Positions 44,496 through 54,789 of a stretch of DNA of 64,000 nt are shown in pieces (positions within the stretch are counted from its first letter, which is position 1; the number at the start of each line of letters is the position of its first letter). Under the pieces are notes generated by a model, which ran no database searches, had not been told where the DNA came from, and was given only the letters and a program-made list of their open reading frames with translations. The stretch is from Candidatus Sulfurimonas baltica (GTDB lineage: Bacteria > Campylobacterota > Campylobacteria > Campylobacterales > Sulfurimonadaceae), in the NCBI RefSeq assembly GCF_015265455.1, contig NZ_CP054492.1:2604001-2668000 (forward strand), read 5' to 3'. The position numbers were made by a program, and so were the translations under genes.

Positions 44496-47381
44496 CTATT
44501 TAACCTCTATATTGAGCGGTGTTTGAATCCACTTATCATCACTCTCTTGTGCCTCTTTGACTTCATTTACAAAAACTCTTAGCGAGTCTATATTTTTAAT
44601 TTGAACTAAATACTCTTTTATGCTCAAGGCTCTCTTATTGGCTAAATCTTTTAGCTCATCCAAGGTAACTATCTGCAACTCTCTACATCTAGCTGTAAGC
44701 TCTTTTTCATACTGGGTATCGAAAATACTCTCTTTTTCATATCTCTTTTTGAGTTCACTTTTAAAACCTTCAAAAACTTTTTTGCCTGCGAACTCTGTAT
44801 AAATATCTTCGAGTATCTTTAGTGTCACAATGCTTTTAGCACCCTTATTGTTGCCTCTTCTCACAATCTCGTCTGTTAATTTTTTGGCCTGAATCTCTTT
44901 TTTATCTTTTTCTTTGCTGTAGCTTCCAAAAACTCCCAGCGATAATTTAGGTTTCTTTGTCAGTATTTTTGCAATATTATCGAGTTTCTCTTTCTCTGGA
45001 GGCAAGACAGCAAACTCAGCCACCTCAAACTCAATATATTTTAAATCATCACCATTAATTCCCATAGCGGCACCCAGAAAATTAAATGGAGACGCCACTG
45101 CCTTAATGATAAGATTGCCTAAAGTTTTTAAAACCAGTGCGCCATACTTAAAGTCTGGAGCATCTATATTGCCATTGACTGGCATATCTATATCTATTAT
45201 CCCGTCACTGTCTTCTAACAGTGCTATTGCAAAACCAAGTGGTAGCTTGGTTATATTTTCATCCTCAATAGCATCGCCAAGCTCAATGTTTTTTATGATG
45301 ACACTATTTTTACCAAGCAGTTGTGAATCAGATATTTTGTACCCTAAGTCAATAAATAGTTTGCCTTTTTCAATTTTATGCCCTGCAAACTGAGCGCTGT
45401 AACCGCTAAAAGAGTCAAGACTCAAATTTCTAAAATTAAAATCTATATCTGTAAAAGATCTTATATTTGATGTATCCAGGCTCCCTTTGAGTTTTGTTGA
45501 GCCATAGCGGTCAACTTCTCCATCAATATCTATGTAGCTTATCTCCCCTTTTGTATTTGAGATTGCATAAACATCACCGTTTAAATCATGGATGGAGGTT
45601 TTGAACTTTATCGGCAGAGAAAAATCAGAAAAATTTGCTTTTCCATTAGATACAATTATTCTCATTATCTTCATAGGAAATTCAGGTTTTTCATCATTAG
45701 CAGAGCTTTTTATATCTTCTGATTTTGTTAATTTTTCATCTTCTTTTGGTTTTGATAGTTTTGCAAAATTTAATACTTTTCTTTCATCTATTTTCGCATC
45801 AACATAAAAAGAATCAAGATTTACCTCATCGATATATAGCTTATTTGGAAACAGATTCAGAGTAAAAGATTTTAGTTGTGTTTTATCAAAAGTCACCAGA
45901 GTGTCACCGCTTCTGCTATCGGAGAGTTTAAACGCCTCTATTTTCAATCCTCCATCTACGAGAATTTCTCCATCTTTGCTTTGCGGCGAGTATGATACAT
46001 TACTCTGCAAACTCAAATAGCCATTATCAATTTTAGCAAAAACGGACTCTTGCAGATAAGGTGTGAACTCTTTTAAAGAGAGTTTTTTGATTGAGAAATT
46101 TCCATTTTGCGTAAGAGGGGTATGTGTTACGCTCCCTTTTGATGAAATTGACCCAGCGCTGTTTACTCTTAATGAAGCGTCGTATTGGAGCTGGCTATTC
46201 TCTTTTGAATTTATATTAAAAACATTTATATTTATATTGTTTAGGTTTATATTTGTGCCTTTTTCCACACTTTTGTCTATAAAATTTACAGCAGATTTTG
46301 TTAACGATACGCTATCTACCAGAACATTCCAAGGAGTTGTTTCAGAGAGATTGGTATCTTGTTTAACATTTTTAACCTCTTCATTTTTACTTTTAAACAA
46401 CTCACTCCAGTCAATGTTCCCATTTCTATCTTTTGTTGCCTCTACATGTAAAGAGTCTAACAAAATACTCTCTACATGTACATTTTGAACCATCGGCTTT
46501 ATTGTAACACCCTCTACATGTAAAGATTTTAGGTTAAGTATATCTTCGGGTTTATCCTTTGGTTTAACTCTCAGGTTCTGTAAGTCAAGAGTTATGTCAT
46601 TTATTGTCGTAGAGTTTAAATCATCCATATTTACAAAATAGTTGCCAAAAAATGAGAGCTTGCCGTCTGCTACTTCTACCCCTAACTTATCTTGTATATA
46701 TCTCCATTGGGTGTATATCTGGCTCTCTTGAAGATTCAAACTCCCTTCAATCTTAAGCGGCTTAAAACCGATAATTTTAGTTTTAATATCAACTATGCCA
46801 CCATCACTTAAAGCTGAATGAAACCTAACAGAAGCTCCGCTTGACTCAAAATCATCTGTATCGACATCCTTTAGTTTAAAACTAATATCACCAATAGAAA
46901 ATTCAAATTTTTTGGGAGTTGTATAATCTTCATAATTTAAACTGCCGCTTTGGATTGTGACCATATCTACTATTACTCTTGGCAATTTTCCCGCATCTTT
47001 TGTTTCGTTATTCTCGACAGAGGGCTTAACTATGCTGGAGAGATTAAATGTTTTATCTTTATTATAGATGAGTGTGATTTTTGGATTTTTGAGGATTACA
47101 TGCTTTACATGTAGAGCCAAGTTCAGCAAAGAGAGTGGCTCCAAATCTACCTCTAATAACTCAAAAGAGAACAGATGCTCATCATCCAAGCTTTTTAGCT
47201 CTACTCCCTCAAGTGCCATCTTAAATAAAAAAGGATTGAAACAAATGCTCTCGATATAGAGCTTAGAATTTGTCTGCTCCCCTGCAAGTTCTATCACTTT
47301 AGGCTTTAAAAAATATGGCAGAACTAAAAAACCAACTACAGAATAAACAAATAAAAGAGAGAATATGAGCTTCTTTAACAT
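44496..47381 (-). CDS. DUF748/AsmA-like envelope protein
   Basis: A 961-residue protein with an N-terminal membrane anchor (LIFSLLFVYSVVGFLVLPYFL) and a long periplasmic part of alternating beta strands. The entry EVDLEPLSLLNLALHVKHVILKNPKI is the AsmA/DUF748 signature, and the C-terminal PEKEKLDNIAKILTKKPKLSLGVFGSYSKEKDKKE resembles the OmpA-like end of DUF748 proteins. Such repeating-beta-groove proteins move lipid between membranes. Four TACATGTA palindromes fall inside it. Confidence 0.82.
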   Translation of the reverse strand: MLKKLIFSLLFVYSVVGFLVLPYFLKPKVIELAGEQTNSKLYIESICFNPFLFKMALEGVELKSLDDEHLFSFELLEVDLEPLSLLNLALHVKHVILKNPKITLIYNKDKTFNLSSIVKPSVENNETKDAGKLPRVIVDMVTIQSGSLNYEDYTTPKKFEFSIGDISFKLKDVDTDDFESSGASVRFHSALSDGGIVDIKTKIIGFKPLKIEGSLNLQESQIYTQWRYIQDKLGVEVADGKLSFFGNYFVNMDDLNSTTINDITLDLQNLRVKPKDKPEDILNLKSLHVEGVTIKPMVQNVHVESILLDSLHVEATKDRNGNIDWSELFKSKNEEVKNVKQDTNLSETTPWNVLVDSVSLTKSAVNFIDKSVEKGTNINLNNININVFNINSKENSQLQYDASLRVNSAGSISSKGSVTHTPLTQNGNFSIKKLSLKEFTPYLQESVFAKIDNGYLSLQSNVSYSPQSKDGEILVDGGLKIEAFKLSDSRSGDTLVTFDKTQLKSFTLNLFPNKLYIDEVNLDSFYVDAKIDERKVLNFAKLSKPKEDEKLTKSEDIKSSANDEKPEFPMKIMRIIVSNGKANFSDFSLPIKFKTSIHDLNGDVYAISNTKGEISYIDIDGEVDRYGSTKLKGSLDTSNIRSFTDIDFNFRNLSLDSFSGYSAQFAGHKIEKGKLFIDLGYKISDSQLLGKNSVIIKNIELGDAIEDENITKLPLGFAIALLEDSDGIIDIDMPVNGNIDAPDFKYGALVLKTLGNLIIKAVASPFNFLGAAMGINGDDLKYIEFEVAEFAVLPPEKEKLDNIAKILTKKPKLSLGVFGSYSKEKDKKEIQAKKLTDEIVRRGNNKGAKSIVTLKILEDIYTEFAGKKVFEGFKSELKKRYEKESIFDTQYEKELTARCRELQIVTLDELKDLANKRALSIKEYLVQIKNIDSLRVFVNEVKEAQESDDKWIQTPLNIEVK

Positions 47382-47439
47382 AGATAGACCTCTGAAAAAT
47401 TATATTTTTAAGTCTACCCTATTATGTTTTAAACTGGTG

Positions 47440-48861
47440 TTATTTAGCACTCTTAATTATATCTGCTCTTGGGTATGTAAAAGTAGATTTTCTTATAACT
47501 ACTATCTCATCCTCATGTCCAACCGCAAAGGCACGAATCGTAATCGGGATAACAGTATCATGTCTGCCATCACCGCTTAAAATATCATAAGTTCTAAGTA
47601 CGACAATCTTCTTTTTCTTCACATTAGGGACAACGGTAAATGCCTCTTTAGGCTTTGCTATCTCCAGTTTGCCGCTTATCCCCTCTGGCAAAATGACATC
47701 AAAATAGAACTGCATATCTTTAGAGTTAGTATTTTGTATCAAGAACTCATAAGCGTTGTCAACTTTAACTTTTCCATCAGCCATCTTTTCAACAGAGTAA
47801 AGACGGTTTTCCTTGTTTACGTTTAGAAGCATATGCTCTTTTTTGCTTCCCATAACACCCATAATAATTGTAATTACGACCAAAAGCGCTATATAAGCTA
47901 AAATTTTTGGACGGAAATATTTTGTCTTACCTTTTTGGTTTGTTATCTCATAGTCGCTAGACCAGGTAACTAGCGATGGTTTGCCAAGTTTTCCCATAAC
48001 TGTCGTACATGCATCAACACACTCCAGACAGTTAATACACTCTAGTTGAAGACCTTTTCTAATGTCAATGTGAGTAGGACATACTGTCACGCAACTCTCG
48101 CATGCCGTACACTCTGCATGTGGCTCATTTTTTTGAAGCTCCTCTTGCTTGGTAAATTGTTTGATTTTTTGTTCATCATAAATATGTCCGCCTCTATGCG
48201 TGTCATACAGAGCCATAACCGTATTTTCATCATATAACACTGACTGAATTCTTGAGTATGGGCATACATAAACACAGTAATCTTCTTGTAAAAATATCAC
48301 ATCATAGACAAGAAAGAGCGTTGAGAATAAAACTGTACCAAACAAAATCGTGTGGTCCATTGGATTTTGTAAATAAGCAAAAAAGTCTTCCGGCGGAACA
48401 AAAAACCAAAGAAAGTTAGAACTTGCCACAAGAGCGAGTATTGTCCAAATAAGTATGGCAACAGCTCTTTTTACCTTGTTTTGAGCCTTGCTCATATCAG
48501 GCTCATACTGCTTGTTTTTGATACGTTTTCTTAGACCTAAAAGTTTTGTCTCAACCAAGTCACGATAGATAACACGAAAAATGGTTTGAGGGCATATCCA
48601 GCCACAAAAGACACGGCCACCCATAACGGTCATACCAAAAACACCCAAAAAGAGTATCATTAACAAAAATGGCATCAGATAAAGTTCTTGCATATCAAAC
48701 TGAACAAATGCGAGATGGAGTTTAAGCTTGTCAAAACTAAGTAGAAAAAAGTGAGCACCATCGACTTGTATCCAAGGCAATACCAAAGCTATCACAGTTA
48801 AGAAAACAAAGAAATAGTACCTATATATTCTCCACGCCGTTGTTTTTTTTAACTCACTCAT
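47440..48861 (-). CDS. ccoG: Cytochrome c oxidase accessory protein CcoG
   Basis: A 473-residue membrane iron-sulfur protein (FixG/RdxA family), which reduces copper for cbb3 oxidase assembly. Features: the WRIYRYYFFVFLTVIALVLPW start, GRVFCGWICPQTIF, EDYCVYVCPYSRIQ, two [4Fe-4S] motifs (CTACESCVTVCPTHID, CINCLECVDACTTVM), and a C-terminal Ig-like periplasmic domain. The ATG at 48861 has AGGAG upstream; the GTG just before it is less likely. Confidence 0.95.
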   Translation of the reverse strand: MSELKKTTAWRIYRYYFFVFLTVIALVLPWIQVDGAHFFLLSFDKLKLHLAFVQFDMQELYLMPFLLMILFLGVFGMTVMGGRVFCGWICPQTIFRVIYRDLVETKLLGLRKRIKNKQYEPDMSKAQNKVKRAVAILIWTILALVASSNFLWFFVPPEDFFAYLQNPMDHTILFGTVLFSTLFLVYDVIFLQEDYCVYVCPYSRIQSVLYDENTVMALYDTHRGGHIYDEQKIKQFTKQEELQKNEPHAECTACESCVTVCPTHIDIRKGLQLECINCLECVDACTTVMGKLGKPSLVTWSSDYEITNQKGKTKYFRPKILAYIALLVVITIIMGVMGSKKEHMLLNVNKENRLYSVEKMADGKVKVDNAYEFLIQNTNSKDMQFYFDVILPEGISGKLEIAKPKEAFTVVPNVKKKKIVVLRTYDILSGDGRHDTVIPITIRAFAVGHEDEIVVIRKSTFTYPRADIIKSAK

Positions 48862-48916
48862 CACTACTCCTCTGACATTTTTATGACATAATTATAACAA
48901 AAATAATATTTACTTA

Positions 48917-51085
48917 TTATAATTTATCAGACTCTTTCAACATACTACTAAGTAACACAAAAAGTTCTTTAGAATTTTTCTCAGCTTTAGTAAAATCAGC
49001 AATAATTTTATCTGCGTTAGCGACACTACCATTTTTAATATATGCTGGAATATTTTTCATACTGTCATGTACTTCTTTATGAGGAATACTTACTTTAGAG
49101 TAAGAGGCTGTAGCAGAGAAAATATCTTTACCTTCACCACTAAACCATTTACTAAATCTGCACTCAGTATGTGTTGAAAAACTAGCATTTTGGTCATCTT
49201 CAAATACTGTTTCATATCCATTAAATTTAAATACAAGATGATCAAGCTTAGCAAGGTTTATAAATATCTCATTGGACACATGTTTATTATTATTTTGAAT
49301 AACTTTTGCACCATCGATTAAAGAGTATAGATGCTCATTGAATGTTTCTAGCTGATTCACAGAAGTAGAGATTTCGATATTCATGTGCTCTGCGAATTCT
49401 TGCATTGCAGAACTATTTTGTTTAAGTAAGTTTATATTGACTTCCACTTCACTAGTAGCTTTTTGTGTTCGCTCTGCTAACTTTCTAACTTCATCAGCGA
49501 CAACCGCAAAACCACGGCCATGCTCACCTGCACGAGCAGCTTCAATTGCTGCATTGAGTGCTAGCAAGTTCGTTTGATCTGAAATATCTTTAATAAGAGC
49601 TATAACACTTGTGATTTCATTTACACTACTTATTAGTTGGTCAGAACTCTCTTTACTTTCGTTCATTTTAAATGATACTGTTTCTAAGGATTTACCCATT
49701 AAGGTTGTTGATTCCTTTACTTCAGTAACTGTTTTTTCTGTTTGGGCATTTTTATTATTTATCTCTTTTAGTGATTCCATATTATCAACTAAGCCTTCTT
49801 GAACATCTTTTACTCCAGAGATTGAACCTTTGCTAAGCAAGTCAGCAAGAGCAAGTGTTAATCTATTTTTCTTTAACTGCTCTTCGCTATTTTGTAAGTG
49901 TTTTTCTGATTTTTCAAAACTCTCATTTGCATTTTGTATTGCTATATCTGCTGTTCTTATAGTATGATTTGCAGCACTCTGAATAGCAGTAATTGCATCA
50001 TTTCCATCTATGCTTACTGATTTTGTAAAATCTTTTGAAGAGACGACATAATCTAATTCACCTTCAAGTCTTAAAATTCTATCTGTTAAGCTATTGGCAA
50101 CAATTAAACCAAAACTTACCACAAAGGCTATTACTATAAGACTAATAATTAAAACTACAATTAAATGGGTTTCTGCATCTATTACTAAAGCTGATATCAC
50201 TTCTAAAATATCATTCGCCAAATTATCTTCAACTGATTTTAAACCATCAATTTTTTTTGTGATTGTAGCAAACCAGTATGTGGCATCTATCCCAAATCCA
50301 CCATTAATGTTGCTGAGTCCAACTTTTCTCATTCTTTCAACTTCATTAACAGCATCAATTGCTAATGTCTGTTTGTACAGATTAGCATTTTTTTGTGATG
50401 CTAAAAAAAGAAATCTACTCATAAATACATCTTGTTCGCTTATCAATTTAACAAACTTTGCATAATTGCCTTGAGCAAATGCATCTCCTGCAAATGTTGC
50501 ACTCATTACAGCCCTCTCTATTCCAGATCTCTCTTTTGCATATAAAAAGTTAGCAAATGCATTCAAACCTCTGCTCATTTGTACATCGCCACTCAATTTA
50601 GCTATCTGGGCAATAGTATTTAAAAAAGCACTGTTCATTGGGGTATAGTAACCGACAGCATCGGAGACCTTAAACTCCAATGAACTAACCTTTGACCTTT
50701 TTTCATCAATTTGAGAAAGTTTTTGTAGTGCCTCATTCATCTGTGCTTGCATCTCTTGTGGATACTCACTAATATCTATACTTTTAAAGTAAGCATCCAT
50801 TTCTTCTATAGTTTTATCAGTATCTTTTCTAATACTTCTTAATGTATCAGAAAACTTACTACCCTTTGAAGCAATAAAACCAGCTGATGCGCCTCTTTCT
50901 TTTTGAGTATTATGAACCATGGCACTTATCTTTGTAGCTAAAACAGTTGCTTTTTCTAGTTTTTTTAACTTAGCTATCCTCACATAGTTCTCATTACTAC
51001 TAATTGCTACTAAACTAACTATCACTATTGTTGGTATCAAAACCATTAACAACATCTTCGCTTTTATTGTCATACTTTTGAACAT
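48917..51085 (-). CDS. Methyl-accepting chemotaxis protein with NIT sensor and CZB zinc domain
   Basis: A 722-residue chemoreceptor. TM1 lies at about 10-28; the sensor (about 45-300) is NIT-like, with [18 protein letters not shown] and a second [16 protein letters not shown] repeat typical of the nitrate/nitrite sensing domain; TM2 at about 310-332; HAMP-like; then the cytosolic signalling hairpin with [38 protein letters not shown]. The tail is a CZB zinc-binding domain: [21 protein letters not shown] and [10 protein letters not shown]. Nitrate/nitrite and redox/zinc sensing are inferred from domain families. Confidence 0.87.
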   Translation of the reverse strand: MFKSMTIKAKMLLMVLIPTIVIVSLVAISSNENYVRIAKLKKLEKATVLATKISAMVHNTQKERGASAGFIASKGSKFSDTLRSIRKDTDKTIEEMDAYFKSIDISEYPQEMQAQMNEALQKLSQIDEKRSKVSSLEFKVSDAVGYYTPMNSAFLNTIAQIAKLSGDVQMSRGLNAFANFLYAKERSGIERAVMSATFAGDAFAQGNYAKFVKLISEQDVFMSRFLFLASQKNANLYKQTLAIDAVNEVERMRKVGLSNINGGFGIDATYWFATITKKIDGLKSVEDNLANDILEVISALVIDAETHLIVVLIISLIVIAFVVSFGLIVANSLTDRILRLEGELDYVVSSKDFTKSVSIDGNDAITAIQSAANHTIRTADIAIQNANESFEKSEKHLQNSEEQLKKNRLTLALADLLSKGSISGVKDVQEGLVDNMESLKEINNKNAQTEKTVTEVKESTTLMGKSLETVSFKMNESKESSDQLISSVNEITSVIALIKDISDQTNLLALNAAIEAARAGEHGRGFAVVADEVRKLAERTQKATSEVEVNINLLKQNSSAMQEFAEHMNIEISTSVNQLETFNEHLYSLIDGAKVIQNNNKHVSNEIFINLAKLDHLVFKFNGYETVFEDDQNASFSTHTECRFSKWFSGEGKDIFSATASYSKVSIPHKEVHDSMKNIPAYIKNGSVANADKIIADFTKAEKNSKELFVLLSSMLKESDKL

Positions 51086-51217
51086 ATATTAATCCTTTTT
51101 TTTCATTAACAAATTGTATAGAAATTACTATTTTATACAGCTGAAAACATTTTAAAAGCCTATTTTATACTCAAATTGGATAAAATAACTGAACTAATAA
51201 ATTACAAAGATTTTTGA

Positions 51218-54200
51218 ATGACAACACGTGAATATATTTTAAACACTATTAAAAAAAGACCTCTTATCATAGATGGTGCCCTAGGTACTCAGCTTCAACA
51301 AAGAGATGATCAAATACCAACAGAAGCATGGGAAGGAAATGAGGGGTGTAATGAGCTTTTAAATGTTACAGCACCACAAGTTTTAAGCGAAATTGCGCAT
51401 GCATATTTAACCTCTGGCGCTGACTTTATTACCACAAATACCTTTGGCTCTTTCTCTTGGGTTTTAGATGAATATCAAATAGGAAACAGAGCTTATGAGC
51501 TAACAAAAGCCGGTGCTGCTATAGTGAAAAATGAATGTGAAAAATTCAGCACACCTGAGCATCCCCGTTTTGTGCTCGGCTCAGTTGGTCCGGGAACTAA
51601 ACTTCCATCTCTGGGGCATATAGCTTACGATGAGATGTATGAAGGTTATACGGAGTTTTGTTTAGCGCTTATAGATGGAGGTGTGGATGTTTTCTTGCTT
51701 GAGACATGTCAAGACCCGCTTCAAATAAAAGCAGCTCTGCATGCCTGTCAAGAAGCGTCTAACCAAAGGGGCGTTGATATTCCAATAATGGTCTCTGTAA
51801 CCATAGAGTTGAGCGGAACTATGCTTATCGGAACAGATGCAGGGACAATCGCTACAATTTTAGAGCCTTTTGATATTCTTTCTCTTGGTTTTAACTGTGG
51901 AACCGGCCCTGAGCAGGTGCTAAAACATGTAAAAACTCTAAGTGAACTTTGGGGTAAACCGATTTCCGTTCATGCCAATGCCGGACTTCCGCAAAATCGT
52001 GGAGGCTACACCTACTACCCAATGGGGCCTGAGGAGTTCACAGATAAACAAGAAGAGTTTTTAAAATACGACGGCGTCTGCTTTTTAGGTGGATGTTGTG
52101 GAACTACACCTCAACATATTCGTGCTCTAGTAAACAGAGTTCAAAACCAAAAACCAAAAGAGGCAACTGGTTCTCATCCCAACTCAATAGCTTCACTTTT
52201 TAACACAACCACACTAATACAAGAACCCTCTCCTCTGCTTATGGGTGAACGCTCTAATGCAACCGGTTCAAAAGCCTTTCGTGAACTACTCCTTGAAGAG
52301 AATTATGAAGGAACTCTAAGTGTAGCCCAACAACAGGTTCGAGCAGGAGCACATGTAATAGATGTAAATGTCGGCTTCGCAGGTCGTGATGAGACAAAAG
52401 ATATGAACGCCGTTATGGGTATGTATAACCAAAAAATAGCACTTGCTCTTATGCCTGATTCAACTCAAACTAGCGGCTTAGAGACTGCACTTAAAAACAT
52501 TGGTGGCAAGCCAATACTTAACTCTGTAAATCTCGAAGATGGGGAAGAAAAATTTGATGAAGTGTGTCGTTTAGCTAAAAAGTATGGAACAGCTCTCGTT
52601 TGTTTAACTATTGATGAAGTAGGTATGGCAAAAACGGTAAAAGACAAACTAGCAATTGCCGATAGAATCATAGACTTAGCTACAACTAGACATGCTATTA
52701 AAAAAGAAAATTTAATTTTTGATGTTCTTACTTTCACGCTTGGAAGTGGGGATGAAGAGTATTTCGATGCGGCAATAAATACTATAGAAGCGATAAGGGA
52801 ACTTCGCTTGAAACATCCAGAAGTTGGAGCAACTTTGGGACTCTCAAACATCTCATTTGGACTAGACAAAGATGCTCGTCCCTACTTAAACTCTATGTTT
52901 TTACACCACTGTATAAAGGCTGGATTAACATCTGTTATCATCAATGTGCAGCATATAATACCTATCAATAAAATCTCTCAAGAAGATCAAGATATATGTG
53001 ATAACCTTATCTTTAACAAAAAACCAAATGGCGAAGCTCTTTTTGAGTTTATAGAACACTTTAGCACAAAAGAAGCCATAGACACAGGTGCTGAAGATGA
53101 AGCTTATCTTGCGATGAGTTACGAGGAGAAGATTGCAAAACTTTTAATGGACGGCGACAAAGAGAGAATGCTTCCTCTCGTTGAAGAGGCTCGTCATAAA
53201 ATAGCTCCCCAGAAGATTGTCAATGAGATTCTTATAGACGCTATGAAGGTTGTTGGTGAACTATTTGGTTCAGGACAGATGCAACTCCCGTTTGTACTTC
53301 AAAGTGCCGAGACCATGAAAAAGACTGTTGATTATCTTAACCCGTATCTGCCAAAAATCGACAAAGAGGTAGATATAACTCTAGCTCTTGGAACAGTTAA
53401 AGGTGACGTACATGATGTCGGTAAAAACCTTGTTGACATTATCCTATCAAACAACGGTTATAAAGTTATAAATCTTGGGATAAAGGTAGATATTGACTCT
53501 TTTATAAGTGCCTTAAAAGAATCAAATGCTACTGCTATCGGAATGAGTGGACTTTTGGTAAAATCTACTCAGGTAATGAAAGAGAACTTGGAAATACTGA
53601 AATCTCAAGGTTTTAGTGTTCCGATTCTCCTTGGGGGAGCAGCGCTTACCCGTACATTTATAGATGACTTTTGTCGTCCGCTTTACGATGGCCCTATCTT
53701 TTACTGTAAAGATGCTTTTGACGGTGTGACTGCTATGAGTCGCATTGAAGCTGGAAATTTTGATACTGATTTGCATGGCAAAGACTCCCAAGAGAAGCTA
53801 CATGTAGAGAAAAAAGAGGTGATTATCCCACCTTTTTCTCAACTAAAAATGCCATCTCGCGATGTCAATGTGCCGACTCCACCTTTTTGGGGCAGACGTG
53901 AGCTTAAACTTACACAGCAGCAGATAGAGATGGCTTTTGTGTGGATAAACCACAAAATACTTTTCAAATCTCGCTGGGGATACAGTTCAAAAGGAATGAC
54001 CAAAGAGGCTTACCAAAAACAGTTAGACGAAGTGGTATGGCCTGCGTACGAGAGATTAAAAGCGCAGTTTATAGACGAGAAACTTTTTGAGCCTACTATC
54101 ATTTATGGGTACTGGCCTTGCAGAAGCGATGACAACACACTTTTGATTTTTGATGAGAGCGAAGGGTACAACTCAGCAGATGAAATTAACAGAGAACATT

Positions 54201-54709
54201 TAGATAAAGTTATTGGCAGAGCAAAAGAGCAATTTACTTTTCCAAGACAGTCAAAACAGCCGCACCGTGCTTTAAGCGACTTTTTTCACTCTGACAGACA
54301 CGATGTTATAGCGCTTACATGTGTAAGTGCCGGAGGCAAGCTTAGTGAGGCTGAGAGAGAAATCTATGACAAAAACAACTATACAGAGTATTACCAGTTT
54401 CACGGACTAGGGGTTGAGCTAGCTGAAGCACTTGCCGAGATAGTTCATAAACAAATAAGACTTGATTTAAATATTTCTGATGGAGAAGGTAGCAAACTAA
54501 GCGATGTTCAAATGAATAAGTACCAAGGTTGCAGATACTCTTTTGGTTACGCAGCTTGTCCAGACCTAGAGCTAAACCGTCCTCTTTTTAATCTCCTAAA
54601 ACCAGAGGAGTTCGGGATAGAACTTAGTGAGACTTTTCAGATTCACCCAGAACAATCAACAAGTGCATTGGTTGTTTATCACCCTAATGCTACATACTAT
54701 AACATTTAA
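51218..54709 (+). CDS. metH: Cobalamin-dependent methionine synthase
   Basis: A 1163-residue four-module enzyme: homocysteine domain (1-310, with GGCCGTTPQHIRAL zinc Cys pair), pterin-binding domain (GERSNATGSKAFRELL, VIDVNVGFAGRDETKDM), cobalamin domain with DVHDVGKNLVDIIL (the axial His) and GMSGLLVKSTQVMKEN, and C-terminal SAM activation domain (YGYWPCRSDD, GCRYSFGYAACPDLE). It remethylates homocysteine with methyl-tetrahydrofolate. Full length. Start ATG at 51218 in AT-rich context without a strong SD. Confidence 0.96.
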   Translation: MTTREYILNTIKKRPLIIDGALGTQLQQRDDQIPTEAWEGNEGCNELLNVTAPQVLSEIAHAYLTSGADFITTNTFGSFSWVLDEYQIGNRAYELTKAGAAIVKNECEKFSTPEHPRFVLGSVGPGTKLPSLGHIAYDEMYEGYTEFCLALIDGGVDVFLLETCQDPLQIKAALHACQEASNQRGVDIPIMVSVTIELSGTMLIGTDAGTIATILEPFDILSLGFNCGTGPEQVLKHVKTLSELWGKPISVHANAGLPQNRGGYTYYPMGPEEFTDKQEEFLKYDGVCFLGGCCGTTPQHIRALVNRVQNQKPKEATGSHPNSIASLFNTTTLIQEPSPLLMGERSNATGSKAFRELLLEENYEGTLSVAQQQVRAGAHVIDVNVGFAGRDETKDMNAVMGMYNQKIALALMPDSTQTSGLETALKNIGGKPILNSVNLEDGEEKFDEVCRLAKKYGTALVCLTIDEVGMAKTVKDKLAIADRIIDLATTRHAIKKENLIFDVLTFTLGSGDEEYFDAAINTIEAIRELRLKHPEVGATLGLSNISFGLDKDARPYLNSMFLHHCIKAGLTSVIINVQHIIPINKISQEDQDICDNLIFNKKPNGEALFEFIEHFSTKEAIDTGAEDEAYLAMSYEEKIAKLLMDGDKERMLPLVEEARHKIAPQKIVNEILIDAMKVVGELFGSGQMQLPFVLQSAETMKKTVDYLNPYLPKIDKEVDITLALGTVKGDVHDVGKNLVDIILSNNGYKVINLGIKVDIDSFISALKESNATAIGMSGLLVKSTQVMKENLEILKSQGFSVPILLGGAALTRTFIDDFCRPLYDGPIFYCKDAFDGVTAMSRIEAGNFDTDLHGKDSQEKLHVEKKEVIIPPFSQLKMPSRDVNVPTPPFWGRRELKLTQQQIEMAFVWINHKILFKSRWGYSSKGMTKEAYQKQLDEVVWPAYERLKAQFIDEKLFEPTIIYGYWPCRSDDNTLLIFDESEGYNSADEINREHLDKVIGRAKEQFTFPRQSKQPHRALSDFFHSDRHDVIALTCVSAGGKLSEAEREIYDKNNYTEYYQFHGLGVELAEALAEIVHKQIRLDLNISDGEGSKLSDVQMNKYQGCRYSFGYAACPDLELNRPLFNLLKPEEFGIELSETFQIHPEQSTSALVVYHPNATYYNI

Positions 54710-54789
54710 TGCTAAATACCACAGCATTTAATGTCAACTTAAAATAATTAAAGATAACATATTTCAAGTATTACATTTAGGAAACAACT

